Shown here: one piece after another, positions 1-8,181 of the stretch
Layout: every line of letters begins with the position of its first letter
Position numbering within the stretch: the first letter of the stretch is position 1
DNA from: CAYGFH01 sp964430295
GTDB taxonomy: Bacteria > Patescibacteriota > Microgenomatia > UBA10105 > UBA927
DNA length: 28,807 bases
Assembly: GCA_964430295.1 (NCBI GenBank)
Contig: CAYSEV010000013.1
Location: 1-28,807, forward strand
Direction of reading: 5' to 3'
Program-made: the position numbers and the translations under genes
The notes under the pieces: generated by a model
The model's database searches: none
What the model saw: the letters and a program-made list of their open reading frames with translations, nothing else
Told to the model about the DNA's origin: nothing

Positions 1-438
1 GGCAATCCACGATCATCGTTTGGTGCTGAGGCAAAGCGTCGCATTATGCTTGGTACGTTTACATTATCACGCGGGTATGCCGATAAATATTATGTGAAGG
101 CTGGCAAAGTACGCAATCTATATATTCAGAATTACCGTGATCTGTTTGCCACATATGATGTACTGATTTCCCCAACGTCTCCCGGATTTGCTAAAAAAAT
201 CGGTTCCAGCTACGAAAGCCCAATGTTTGGAGAGCTGGAAGATATGCTCATCGAGCCCAGCTCCATCTCCGGACTTACGGGGATCAATGTGCCATGTTTC
301 CGAGACCCTGTCACAAAACTTCCTATTGGACTCAATATTACGGCAGATCAATGGCAGGAGGAAAAGGTATTTAAAGCAGCATACGCGTATGAACAATCGA
401 CAATCTGGAATCCATGGGCGAAAGGATCAACCTCATGA
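1..438 (+). CDS. gatA: Asp/Glu-tRNA amidotransferase subunit A, C-terminal part
   Basis: Only the last 145 codons are in the window; the frame is open from base 1, so the gene starts upstream. The first in-window residues contain FGAEAKRRIMLGTF, the conserved GatA segment near the end of the amidase domain. It is followed by the typical DVLISPTSPGFA and LTGINVPCF motifs. GatA is the glutaminase subunit of GatCAB, which converts Glu-tRNA(Gln) or Asp-tRNA(Asn) to the amidated form in the cytoplasm. The catalytic Ser-Ser-Lys residues lie upstream and cannot be checked. The TGA stop overlaps the ATG of the next gene (ATGA), so translation is probably coupled. No gatC is seen, though it may lie upstream. 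Identity is secure. Confidence 0.95.
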   Translation, partial: GNPRSSFGAEAKRRIMLGTFTLSRGYADKYYVKAGKVRNLYIQNYRDLFATYDVLISPTSPGFAKKIGSSYESPMFGELEDMLIEPSSISGLTGINVPCFRDPVTKLPIGLNITADQWQEEKVFKAAYAYEQSTIWNPWAKGSTS

Positions 439-1424
439 AAAATATTTGTTTGATTTTTTGCGGCGGGACGATGACAATGAAACGTAATGTGGATGGCGCT
501 CTTGCTCCGTATTTTACTTCACGCTCCCTTCTTCATATGGTGCCGCAGTTGTCTCAGTTCGCAAACATTACTGTGCTTGAAGTGGCAAATGTAGACAGTT
601 CAAATATTGCACCTGACGTATGGAAAAAGTTAGCCGATACAATTACTGAGCATTATGATGAATTTGACGGATTTGTTGTCACACATGGCACAGACACAAT
701 GGCGTATACAGCCTCTGCCATGTCTTTTGTGTTTCATGGGAAAAAGAAACCCATTATATTCACCGGTGCGCAAAAACCATTGGAACAGGTCCCCAGTGAT
801 GCGATAAATAACCTGATTAACGCAGTCATTTTGGCAGGAAAAGACAATGTTGGTGTTGCCATCTGTTTCGGGCCAAAAATATTGCAGGCTAACCGTGCTA
901 CAAAGGTAAGTGAATCGAGTCTGGATGCATTTGATAGTCCAATGGTGCCACACCTTGGGGAAATTGCTCTCGACCAGTATCTTCGCACAACTCATACAGT
1001 AACATCTCATGAGTTAAAAGGCTGGCATCATACATCCTTTGATTCGAATATTATGGAAATTCAGCTCGTGCCCGGGATTTCTCCAATACATCTGAATGCG
1101 TTGGTAGATGCAGGGTGCCGTGGCATCATCATAGAAGGATTCGGTCCAGGTAATGTTCCGGAGACTGTTATTCCCTTTTTAGAGTATGCTGCATCAAAGA
1201 ATGTTCCTGTCGTTATTTTGAGTCAGTGCCGAAATGGGATTACTCACATGCAATTGTATGATGTAGGCGTGCGCGCCCTTAAAGCCGGCGGCATCCCTGG
1301 ACTGGATATGACAATTGAATCAGCATCTGCAAAACTGATGTGGGCATTGTCAAAAACACAAAATGTTGATGAAATCCGTACATTGTTTGCCACCAATGTG
1401 GCAGGGGAGGTAACAATCGAATGA
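435..1424 (+). CDS. ansA: L-asparaginase (type I-like), inserted in the gat operon
   Basis: This 329-residue protein belongs to the asparaginase/glutaminase family, which hydrolyses asparagine to aspartate and ammonia. The first nucleophile motif CGGTMTM (Thr12), the second motif THGTDTM (Thr86-Asp87) and a candidate catalytic Lys157 in RATKVSES are visible. I chose ATG 435 because it forms an ATGA overlap with gatA, has a GAAAGGA ribosome site upstream and places the N-terminal motif at the usual distance from the start. An in-frame ATG at 414 would lie inside gatA. Its stop again overlaps the gatB start by ATGA. The archaeal tRNA amidotransferase subunit GatD is a relative but carries an extra N-terminal domain that is absent here, so a free asparaginase is the simpler reading. 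A role with GatB cannot be excluded. Confidence 0.9.
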   Translation: MKNICLIFCGGTMTMKRNVDGALAPYFTSRSLLHMVPQLSQFANITVLEVANVDSSNIAPDVWKKLADTITEHYDEFDGFVVTHGTDTMAYTASAMSFVFHGKKKPIIFTGAQKPLEQVPSDAINNLINAVILAGKDNVGVAICFGPKILQANRATKVSESSLDAFDSPMVPHLGEIALDQYLRTTHTVTSHELKGWHHTSFDSNIMEIQLVPGISPIHLNALVDAGCRGIIIEGFGPGNVPETVIPFLEYAASKNVPVVILSQCRNGITHMQLYDVGVRALKAGGIPGLDMTIESASAKLMWALSKTQNVDEIRTLFATNVAGEVTIE

Positions 1425-2743
1425 ACACTTCGTATGAACCCGTAGTCGGGATGGAAATACATGTAGAGTTAAAAACAAAAAGTAAAATGTTTTGCGGATG
1501 TAAAAATGATCCGTTTCATGCACCGAAACCAAATATATATACCTGTCCTGTCTGTCTCGGGATGCCCGGCGGGCTTCCTGTGCCAAACAAAACAGCAGCA
1601 GAATGGACACTGAAATTAGGGCTTGCGCTTGAATGTGAGATTCCGCTTCACAGTAAATTTGACCGGAAAAATTATTTTTACCCGGATCTGGCAAAGGGAT
1701 ACCAAATTTCCCAATACGATGAGCCGTTTTGTATAAACGGACGGGTGAGGCTGCCTGAAGGGGATGTACGGATTCACCGTGTGCATTTGGAAGAGGATAC
1801 GGCAAAAAATCAGCATAAGACAGTCGACGGGAAAAAGGCGACGCTTATTGATTTCAACCGCTCCGGCGTGCCGCTCGTTGAAATAGTGACGGAAGCGGAC
1901 ATTCATAGCGGTGAACAGGCACGGCTGTTTCTAAAAAAACTTCATCAGATTATCCGCTACCTGGATATATCTGACGCAGATATGGATAAAGGCTCCATGC
2001 GACTTGAACCGAATATTTCTGTGCGAAAAGTGGGGGAAACACATCTGCCTGCATATAAAGTTGAAGTTAAAAACATCAATTCATTTGCATTTGTAAAAAA
2101 AGCGATTGAATTTGAAACTGCACGTCATATCCCGATTCTGGAAAGTGGCCAGAAACCTCCACAGGAAACCCGTGGATGGAATGAAGATAAAGGGATTACG
2201 TTCTCACAACGTAGTAAGGAAAACGCTGAAGACTATCGCTATTTCCCTGATCCTGATATCCCACCTATCGTTTGGACGAAGGAATATATTGCAGCTCTCG
2301 GCTCACAACTGCCTGAACTTCCGGATGCCAAAAAAACACGGTTTATGAAAGAATTTGCCCTTACTGACTACGATGCAACTCAACTGACGGATGAAGTGTC
2401 AGTGGCATCGTATTTTGAAGAGTGTGTAAAAGTGGCAGGGAAGTCTGTTCCCGCGAAAACCATAGCTAACTGGATTATTAACAAAAAAACAGATGGGACG
2501 CTTGCACCAAAAGCACTGATAGATCAAATCGTAAAAGCAACAACAGTGGAAGATGTGCCGGAAAAAGATATTGAAGCGGCCGTAAAAACTGTACTAGAAG
2601 CCAATCCAAAAGCCATCACCGATTTCAAAGCAGGAAAAGAACAGGTCAAAATGTTCCTCTTCGGCATGGTGTTAAAAGAGTTGAAGGGTAAAGGGGATAA
2701 AGGAAAAGTGATGGAAATTTTGGTGAAAAAACTTTCGTCATAA
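1421..2743 (+). CDS. gatB: Asp/Glu-tRNA amidotransferase subunit B
   Basis: The 440-residue product has the full GatB architecture: an N-terminal kinase-like domain (about 1-290) opening with YEPVVGMEIHVEL, and a C-terminal helical/YqeY-like domain. Paired cysteines (FCGCKN near residue 27 and TCPVC near 42) form the usual zinc site. Further signatures include FDRKNYFYPDLAKGYQISQY, EVKNINSF and YRYFPDPDIPP. GatB binds the misacylated tRNA, phosphorylates its side chain and receives ammonia from GatA. The protein is slightly shorter than the common length near 475. The start is preceded by GGGGAGG and overlaps the asparaginase stop. It is the last gene of the gat cluster. Confidence 0.97.
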   Translation: MNTSYEPVVGMEIHVELKTKSKMFCGCKNDPFHAPKPNIYTCPVCLGMPGGLPVPNKTAAEWTLKLGLALECEIPLHSKFDRKNYFYPDLAKGYQISQYDEPFCINGRVRLPEGDVRIHRVHLEEDTAKNQHKTVDGKKATLIDFNRSGVPLVEIVTEADIHSGEQARLFLKKLHQIIRYLDISDADMDKGSMRLEPNISVRKVGETHLPAYKVEVKNINSFAFVKKAIEFETARHIPILESGQKPPQETRGWNEDKGITFSQRSKENAEDYRYFPDPDIPPIVWTKEYIAALGSQLPELPDAKKTRFMKEFALTDYDATQLTDEVSVASYFEECVKVAGKSVPAKTIANWIINKKTDGTLAPKALIDQIVKATTVEDVPEKDIEAAVKTVLEANPKAITDFKAGKEQVKMFLFGMVLKELKGKGDKGKVMEILVKKLSS

Positions 2744-2828
2744 GAAACTCTTCCTTGCATCTTATATTGCTTTTCGCTACTCTACATACATCCTCCACCG
2801 GCTTGTCCGATGAGAAGGAAACATACAA

Positions 2829-5800
2829 ATGGCAGCAGATTTTGTTCATCTTCATACTCATAGCGAATTTTCACTCCTTGATGGGCTTGGGAAACTTGAC
2901 CTCCTTATCGAACGCGCAAAATCATTTGGATGCGATGCACTCGCTCTTACCGATCATGGCACGATGTATGGCAGTTTTAAGTTTTATCTCAAAGCCAAAG
3001 CCGCTGGTATAAAACCAATTTTGGGGGTAGAGACATATGTCGCCCGCCGCAGCCATCTGGATAAAGAACAAAAACTGGATACCGATCCGTACCATCTTAT
3101 TCTTCTGGCAAAAAATGAAACAGGGTACAAGAACCTCATGAAACTCGTCACCATCGCGCATCTAGAAGGCTTTTACTACAAACCGCGTATAGACTTTGAA
3201 CTGCTCAAGCAATATCACGAAGGACTTATCTGTACCAGTGCCTGTATACAGGGACAAGTGGCAAGTCTGTTACGGCACGGACAGGATCAGGAAGCCGAGC
3301 GCGTGGCGCGTGAATATGCGGAACTGTTTGGGCCTGATCACTACTATATAGAAATCCAAAAACACCCAAGCATTCCGATTATCGAAGAAGTGAACGAAAA
3401 GCTGGTGGCATTATCCAGGCGCCTGGGATTGCCGCTTGTTGCGACAAACGATATCCATTATGTGGATGCGTCAGATGCTGAGGCACAGGAAATTTTACTC
3501 TGTGTTCAGACACAGACAACTATTCTTCAGAAAGACCGCAAACTCTCTATGCTTGAATCCCCTGATTTTTATATGCGCTCGCCTGATGAGATGAAAGATC
3601 TGTTTATTCAGTACCCTGAAGCTATAGAAAATACAGTAAAAATTGCAAACATGTGTGATGTGACGCTTTCCGTCGGTAAATGGATTCTGCCGACATATCC
3701 GATTCCCGAAGGTGAAACGCCTGCCAGCTTTCTTCGAAAAATGGTCTGGGAACGTGTACCAAACAGATACAAGGAAGTAACGGATGCCGTGCGCGACCGT
3801 ATCAACTATGAACTGGATATTATCAATACCAAAGGGTATTCCACGTATTTTCTTATTGTGCAGGATTTCGTGAACTGGGCCAAACAGAATGGCGTCGGTG
3901 TAGGGCCGGGTCGCGGTTCCGCTGCGGGCAGTGTCGTTACATATATATTAAATATCACGGGTCTTGACCCGCTGTTTTTTAAACTGCCGTTTGAGCGGTT
4001 TTTAAATCCATATCGTCCGAGTGCACCAGATATAGATTTGGATTTTGCCGATGATAGACGGGAAGATGTCATTGCATACGTCACGCAAAAGTACGGCGCA
4101 GATCATGTTGCGCAGATTATTACCTTTGGCACCATGGAAGCCAAGGGAGCAGTACGTGATGCAGGACGGGCACTTGGTATGCCGTATGCGCAGCCTGACC
4201 GCATTTCAAAGATGATTCCGTTAGGGCTTCAGGGTGCATCGATGACTATTGAAAAAGCTCTCCTGCAATCGTCTGAGTTAGCACTTGCGTATAAAAGCGA
4301 GCCGGAAACAAAACGCCTCTTGGATGTAGCAACCAAACTGGAGGGAGTAGCCCGTCATGCGTCTGTGCATGCTGCAGGTGTTGTGATTGCCGATAAACCG
4401 ATTGTCGAATACACGCCTCTTCAGAGGGAAAGTAAGGGAGACCGTATTGTGACACAGTACGATATGTACACGGTCGGGGAAGATGGCGTAGGGCTTTTGA
4501 AAATGGACTTTTTGGGACTGCGTAACTTAACGATCATGACGCAAGCTTTGAAATTTATCAAACAGGTACGGGGCACGATAGTCGATTTATCTACCATTCC
4601 GCTGGATGATAAAAAAACATATGACATGCTCTCAATCGGGGAAACAACCGGTGTATTTCAGCTTGAATCCGCCGGCATGCGACGATATATCAAAGAACTC
4701 GGACCTACCAATATTTTTGATCTCATGGCTATGGTTGCGCTCTATCGTCCGGGACCAATGCTTGTTATCCCTGAATTTATTGCCCGCAAAAAAGATCCGT
4801 CCAAAATCACATTCCCCGATCCGAGACTCAAAGATGTACTGAACCAGTCCTATGGCATTATCGCGTATCAGGATGATGTGTTGTTAACCGCTATTACTCT
4901 GGCAGGGTATTCATGGGGAGATGCCGATAAGCTTAGAAAGGCTGTCGGTAAAAAAATCGCCTCGGAAATGAAAAAGCAGAAAGAAAAATTTACCGAGGGG
5001 TGTATTAAAAACGGCCTATCAAAAACAAAAGCTGAGGAAATTTTTACTCTGATCGAACCGTTTGCTGGATATGGGTTTAATAAAGCGCATGCAGCTTGTT
5101 ACGCAATGATTGCCTACGACACGGCATATCTGAAGGCGAATTATCCTGTTGAGTACATGTGTGCTGTCCTTGCCGCTGAATCCCGTGCCAATACCGGTCC
5201 TGCGCGTGATGAAAAAATGTCTACGATTGTTGCCGAGTGCAGGCGTACACACATTGAACTGCTGCCACCAGACATCAATGCGTCTGATGTGGAATTTACC
5301 ATAGAAAACGGAAAAATCAGATTCGGACTGTCTGCCATAAAAAACGTTGGAGAGGCTGCCATCGAAAGTATACTGAAGGCGCGAACTGATGGGAATTTTG
5401 TGAGCCTAACGGATCTGATTCACCGTGTGGACGGATCAAAGGCAAATAAAAAAGTACTGGAAAGCCTTATTAAAGCTGGTAGCATGGATGCGTTCGGATC
5501 AAAAGCTTCACTCCTAGCCTTGCTTCCGACACTCATTGAATCCGCTCATAAATTAAAAAAAGAAATGGCAACCGGTCAGGTTGGACTGTTTGGAGCAGAG
5601 GAAACTGTCGGCGCGTCGGATGCGCTTCCTGACGTCCCAGAATTTCAGCAATCTGAGCTTCTATTATTTGAAAAAGAATTACTCGGATTCTACCTCACCA
5701 TGCATCCGCTAGAACCATACAAGGCCAAGCTTGCGACTATGCAACTTACACCGTTGTCCGAAGTCACGCCTGTGCGAGTCGGAGAACGGGTGACAGTTGG

Positions 5801-6035
5801 TGGTATTATTGCAGCCGTCAAAAAAATTACTACCAAAGCAAGCAATCAGGAAATGGCATTTGTACGCCTGGAGGATATGACAGGAAGTGTGGAGATTGTC
5901 GTATTTCCAAAAACCTATGCAAAAACATATGAGGCTTGGATAGTCGATGCTGTTGTGAGTGTAAGCGGCAAAATAGATGAAAAGGACGATCGCATGACAT
6001 TACTGGTCGATGACGTCAAGCGCGTAACCGCATAA
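2829..6035 (+). CDS. dnaE: DNA polymerase III subunit alpha
   Basis: This 1068-residue protein is the replicative polymerase. It begins with a PHP domain (FVHLHTHSEFSLLDG and ALTDHGTMYG), whose histidine motifs look intact, unlike the degenerate PHP of E. coli DnaE. Metal-dependent PHP proofreading is therefore possible. The catalytic aspartates are visible in PDIDLDF (Asp401, Asp403) and LLKMDFLGL (Asp560). The thumb/finger segment YRPGPM and the GYGFNKAHAACYA motif follow. An OB-fold is present near residues 975-1050 (VTVGGIIAAVKK to VEIVVFPKTY). The long tau-binding C-terminus of E. coli is lacking, as in other short DnaE forms. A Shine-Dalgarno AGAAGGA lies 7-9 nt before the ATG, after an 85-nt gap from gatB. 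Confidence 0.98.
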   Translation: MAADFVHLHTHSEFSLLDGLGKLDLLIERAKSFGCDALALTDHGTMYGSFKFYLKAKAAGIKPILGVETYVARRSHLDKEQKLDTDPYHLILLAKNETGYKNLMKLVTIAHLEGFYYKPRIDFELLKQYHEGLICTSACIQGQVASLLRHGQDQEAERVAREYAELFGPDHYYIEIQKHPSIPIIEEVNEKLVALSRRLGLPLVATNDIHYVDASDAEAQEILLCVQTQTTILQKDRKLSMLESPDFYMRSPDEMKDLFIQYPEAIENTVKIANMCDVTLSVGKWILPTYPIPEGETPASFLRKMVWERVPNRYKEVTDAVRDRINYELDIINTKGYSTYFLIVQDFVNWAKQNGVGVGPGRGSAAGSVVTYILNITGLDPLFFKLPFERFLNPYRPSAPDIDLDFADDRREDVIAYVTQKYGADHVAQIITFGTMEAKGAVRDAGRALGMPYAQPDRISKMIPLGLQGASMTIEKALLQSSELALAYKSEPETKRLLDVATKLEGVARHASVHAAGVVIADKPIVEYTPLQRESKGDRIVTQYDMYTVGEDGVGLLKMDFLGLRNLTIMTQALKFIKQVRGTIVDLSTIPLDDKKTYDMLSIGETTGVFQLESAGMRRYIKELGPTNIFDLMAMVALYRPGPMLVIPEFIARKKDPSKITFPDPRLKDVLNQSYGIIAYQDDVLLTAITLAGYSWGDADKLRKAVGKKIASEMKKQKEKFTEGCIKNGLSKTKAEEIFTLIEPFAGYGFNKAHAACYAMIAYDTAYLKANYPVEYMCAVLAAESRANTGPARDEKMSTIVAECRRTHIELLPPDINASDVEFTIENGKIRFGLSAIKNVGEAAIESILKARTDGNFVSLTDLIHRVDGSKANKKVLESLIKAGSMDAFGSKASLLALLPTLIESAHKLKKEMATGQVGLFGAEETVGASDALPDVPEFQQSELLLFEKELLGFYLTMHPLEPYKAKLATMQLTPLSEVTPVRVGERVTVGGIIAAVKKITTKASNQEMAFVRLEDMTGSVEIVVFPKTYAKTYEAWIVDAVVSVSGKIDEKDDRMTLLVDDVKRVTA

Positions 6036-6075
6036 TGGTGTATGATGCAAGCACAAGATACATCATGGATACATA

Positions 6076-6104
6076 TTGACGGAATACGTGTCCTTTCTTA
6101 CAAT
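6076..6104 (+). promoter_or_regulatory. Possible promoter overlapping the atpZ start
   Basis: TTGACG (6076-6081), a 17-bp spacer and TACAAT (6099-6104) match sigma70 boxes well. Transcription would begin near 6111, inside atpZ, and would then serve atpB and the downstream genes. A second weak -10 (TATGAT, 6041-6046) lies upstream and could serve atpZ itself. Either may be chance. Confidence 0.4.
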
Positions 6105-6435
6105 GAAGCAGGTAAAATATCAGACAAGATATCAGAATCGTGATGAGTTTGACCAATTTACCCTTCATCTTGAAGATGACGGCAAAACAGTAGTACGGAA
6201 AAAAGAACCGAAAAAACCTGATGGTTCAAGTATCTGGTACTACGTAGGATTTGCAGGAGACTTGGGATTTACCATTGCGGTTCCGATTGCTGGAGGGGCT
6301 TTTTTAGGATTGTATATCGACCAACAGTTGAGTACATATCCGACAATGACCCTCTCTTTGCTTTTTCTTGGAATTGCAGTATCATTTATTGGCTTTATCA
6401 GAATCGTTCGCGATCTGATGCGTCGTAAATCGTAA
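6103..6435 (+). CDS. atpZ: AtpZ/AtpI-like ATP synthase accessory membrane protein
   Basis: This is a small protein of 110 residues from ATG 6103, or 119 from an in-frame TTG at 6076. It has two predicted membrane helices (LGFTIAVPIAGGAFLGLYI and LSLLFLGIAVSFIGFI) and a basic tail, the layout of the AtpZ/AtpI family encoded just before atpB. Family members are linked to c-ring assembly and Mg2+ supply. The charged, lysine-rich N-terminal third is not recognised. The start is uncertain: neither candidate has a clear ribosome site, and TTGACG-17-TACAAT makes a promoter-like pair whose -10 overlaps ATG 6103. The gene is followed after 7 nt by atpB, which supports its role. Confidence 0.8.
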   Translation: MKQVKYQTRYQNRDEFDQFTLHLEDDGKTVVRKKEPKKPDGSSIWYYVGFAGDLGFTIAVPIAGGAFLGLYIDQQLSTYPTMTLSLLFLGIAVSFIGFIRIVRDLMRRKS

Positions 6436-6442
6436 TTATTAT

Positions 6443-7339
6443 ATGTTACATATTTCACTGGCTGCCGAAACAATTGGTCGTTTTTTTGGTCTTCCGATAA
6501 CAAATTCACTTCTTGCCACCTGGGTTACGATGGCAGTGCTCTTTGTTTTTACATACTTTGCAACCCGCAATATGCGCATGATTCCAAGCGGAATTCAATC
6601 TATTGCAGAGCTTTTGGTTGGCGGATTATATGATTTCTTCGGCACAGTTACAGGACACCATATAAAGAAGTTTTTCCCGGTGGTAGGCAGCATTTTCCTG
6701 TTTGTCATTATGGCAAACTGGATAGGACTCTTGCCTGGAGTTGGTACGATTGGATTCACACATACCATTGAAGCTGTACACGAACTGAAAGAAAAACCAG
6801 AAGTATCAGAAAAAGCGGAGACGATGCCGGAAGCGGGAGAACATGGAACAGTAACAGAACAACCGGCAGAAAAGCTCGCCGCAGAAACAAAAGCCGTAGA
6901 AGCAGCGAAGCCGGCAGCAGAAAAAAAGGAAGAAACTGAATTTGTTCCTCTCCTTCGCGCAGCAACTGCTGATCTGAATATGACAGTAGCACTTGCTATA
7001 TTTGCTGTCATTGCTATTCAGTATTTTGGATTTTCTATTGTAGGATTCCATTACAGCTCAAAGTTCTTTAATTTTGAGAGCCCGATTATGTTTATCTTGG
7101 GTATCCTTGAACTTATGAGTGAAATTTCAAAGATTATCTCATTTGCATTCCGTCTGTTTGGTAACATTTTTGCAGGTGAAGTGCTTTTGGCGGTACTCGC
7201 ATTTTTGATGCCATTTGTTATCCCTCTACCATTTTTACTCATGGAACTTTTTGTAGGGTTTATACAAGCGCTTGTATTCTCTATGTTAACGGCAGTGTTT
7301 TTGAACGTGGCCGTTTCTCATGGAGAAGAATCGCATTAA
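6443..7339 (+). CDS. atpB: F0F1 ATP synthase subunit a
   Basis: The 298-residue membrane protein forms the proton half-channels facing the c-ring. Recognisable parts are the first helices (LLATWVTMAVLFVFTYFA, FFPVVGSIFLFVIMANWIGLLPGVG), the PLLRAATADLNMTVALA motif (169-185) and the essential arginine Arg237 in FAFRLFGNIFAGE, followed by C-terminal helices ending in VAVSHGEESH. A hydrophilic Ala/Glu/Lys-rich insert of about 55 residues (about 110-166) stands between the second conserved segment and PLLR, where typical subunits have a short loop. The start ATG has no clear Shine-Dalgarno sequence and lies 7 nt after atpZ, so it may be translationally coupled. Confidence 0.96.
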   Translation: MLHISLAAETIGRFFGLPITNSLLATWVTMAVLFVFTYFATRNMRMIPSGIQSIAELLVGGLYDFFGTVTGHHIKKFFPVVGSIFLFVIMANWIGLLPGVGTIGFTHTIEAVHELKEKPEVSEKAETMPEAGEHGTVTEQPAEKLAAETKAVEAAKPAAEKKEETEFVPLLRAATADLNMTVALAIFAVIAIQYFGFSIVGFHYSSKFFNFESPIMFILGILELMSEISKIISFAFRLFGNIFAGEVLLAVLAFLMPFVIPLPFLLMELFVGFIQALVFSMLTAVFLNVAVSHGEESH

Positions 7340-7355
7340 AGGAGGTGAGTTTTTC

Positions 7356-7583
7356 ATGGATGAAGCAACAATTAAATTGATCATGTTTGGAGTAACCGTC
7401 GCAGTTGGAGGAGCTATGCCTGCATTTGCCATTGGACAATTGGCAGGAAAAGCACTCGAAGCTATTGGCCGAAACCCAGAAGCTGCAGGAGAAATCCGAA
7501 CCAGTATGATTTTGGGTATCGCGTTCGCCGAAGCTATCGCTATTTACGCTTTGGTCGCAGGACTTATTATCAAATTCGTATAA
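7356..7583 (+). CDS. atpE: F0F1 ATP synthase subunit c
   Basis: The 75-residue hairpin protein forms the rotor ring. Helix 1 is glycine/alanine-rich, the polar loop is GRNPEA (Arg39-Asn40-Pro41) and helix 2 carries the ion-binding carboxylate Glu59 in IAFAEAIAIY. The sodium-type signature (a Gln in helix 1 and Glu-Ser-Thr in helix 2) is not present: the positions read Ile and Glu-Ala-Ile. Proton use is therefore more likely, as inference. I chose ATG 7356 because a strong AAAGGAGGTGA precedes it. The in-frame ATG at 7320 lies within the end of atpB and would add an unrelated hydrophilic leader. Confidence 0.96.
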   Translation: MDEATIKLIMFGVTVAVGGAMPAFAIGQLAGKALEAIGRNPEAAGEIRTSMILGIAFAEAIAIYALVAGLIIKFV

Positions 7584-7610
7584 TATACGAAGTTTGTGGG
7601 GTCCAGTGAT

Positions 7611-7645
7611 ATTCTCCTTCCCCACCCTTGGCGGGGAGGCAGAAT
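7611..7645 (+). promoter_or_regulatory. Hairpin between atpE and atpF
   Basis: ATTCT (7611-7615) and the next eight bases pair with the matching eight bases and AGAAT (7641-7645), giving 12 pairs with one C-C mismatch and one G-T wobble around a 9-nt loop. There is no T-run after it, so it is not a classic terminator. It stands right after the c-subunit gene, where a 3'-protecting structure could raise c-subunit output relative to downstream genes. Confidence 0.6.
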
Positions 7646-7682
7646 GGCATTGGTAGTGTCGTTTATATGAAAGGAAACATGT

Positions 7683-8180
7683 ATGGAAAAATTAGGAATT
7701 GAACCAAAACTGCTTCTCGCACAACTCGTAAACTTTACGATTATTGTGGTCGTGTTATCGAAGTTTTTATACAAGCCTATCCTCGATATGCTTGAAAAAC
7801 GTAAAAAAGAAATCGCAGCCGGACTTAAGCTGACGACTGACATGAAGGAAGAAGAAGAAAAGATGGCTGTAAAAAAGCAGAAAATGCTTGAAGTCACCCG
7901 TAAAGAAGCTTCGGATATTATAGAAGAAGCCAGAAAACAGGCAAAAGAAGAAGAAAAAGAAATTATTGCGACAGCACATAAAGATGCAGAAAACATTATC
8001 GCAAAGGGGAAAGCTGATGCAGTTGCCGCCCGAGTTGAAATGGAAAAGAGTGTAGAGCAAAGTGCCATTGATTTGGCTGTCTCAATCTCTGAGCGACTTC
8101 TCACAGGCATATTGTCTGCAGATGACAAGCACAAGCTGATTGCAAAGCATATAAAAGAACTGGAATCTGTTAAAGCATAA
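7683..8180 (+). CDS. atpF: F0F1 ATP synthase subunit b
   Basis: The 165-residue peripheral stalk protein has one N-terminal membrane helix (LLAQLVNFTIIVVVLSKFLY) followed by a long charged coiled coil rich in Glu, Lys and Ala (about 35-140), and a C-terminal segment that normally contacts delta. Length and pattern are normal for subunit b. An AAAGGAA ribosome site lies about 7 nt before the ATG. The 99-nt gap from atpE contains a hairpin. atpH follows after a single base, so the two stalk genes are likely translated together. Confidence 0.95.
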   Translation: MEKLGIEPKLLLAQLVNFTIIVVVLSKFLYKPILDMLEKRKKEIAAGLKLTTDMKEEEEKMAVKKQKMLEVTRKEASDIIEEARKQAKEEEKEIIATAHKDAENIIAKGKADAVAARVEMEKSVEQSAIDLAVSISERLLTGILSADDKHKLIAKHIKELESVKA

Positions 8181-8181
8181 T

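Noticed and set aside
2755..3012. An 85-residue frame overlapping the dnaE start
   Set aside because: Most of it lies inside dnaE in another frame, and the part before it is only the intergenic gap.
6595..7011. A minus-strand frame of 138 residues opposite atpB
   Set aside because: It is a low-complexity Ala/Ser mirror of the charged insert in subunit a; no family features.
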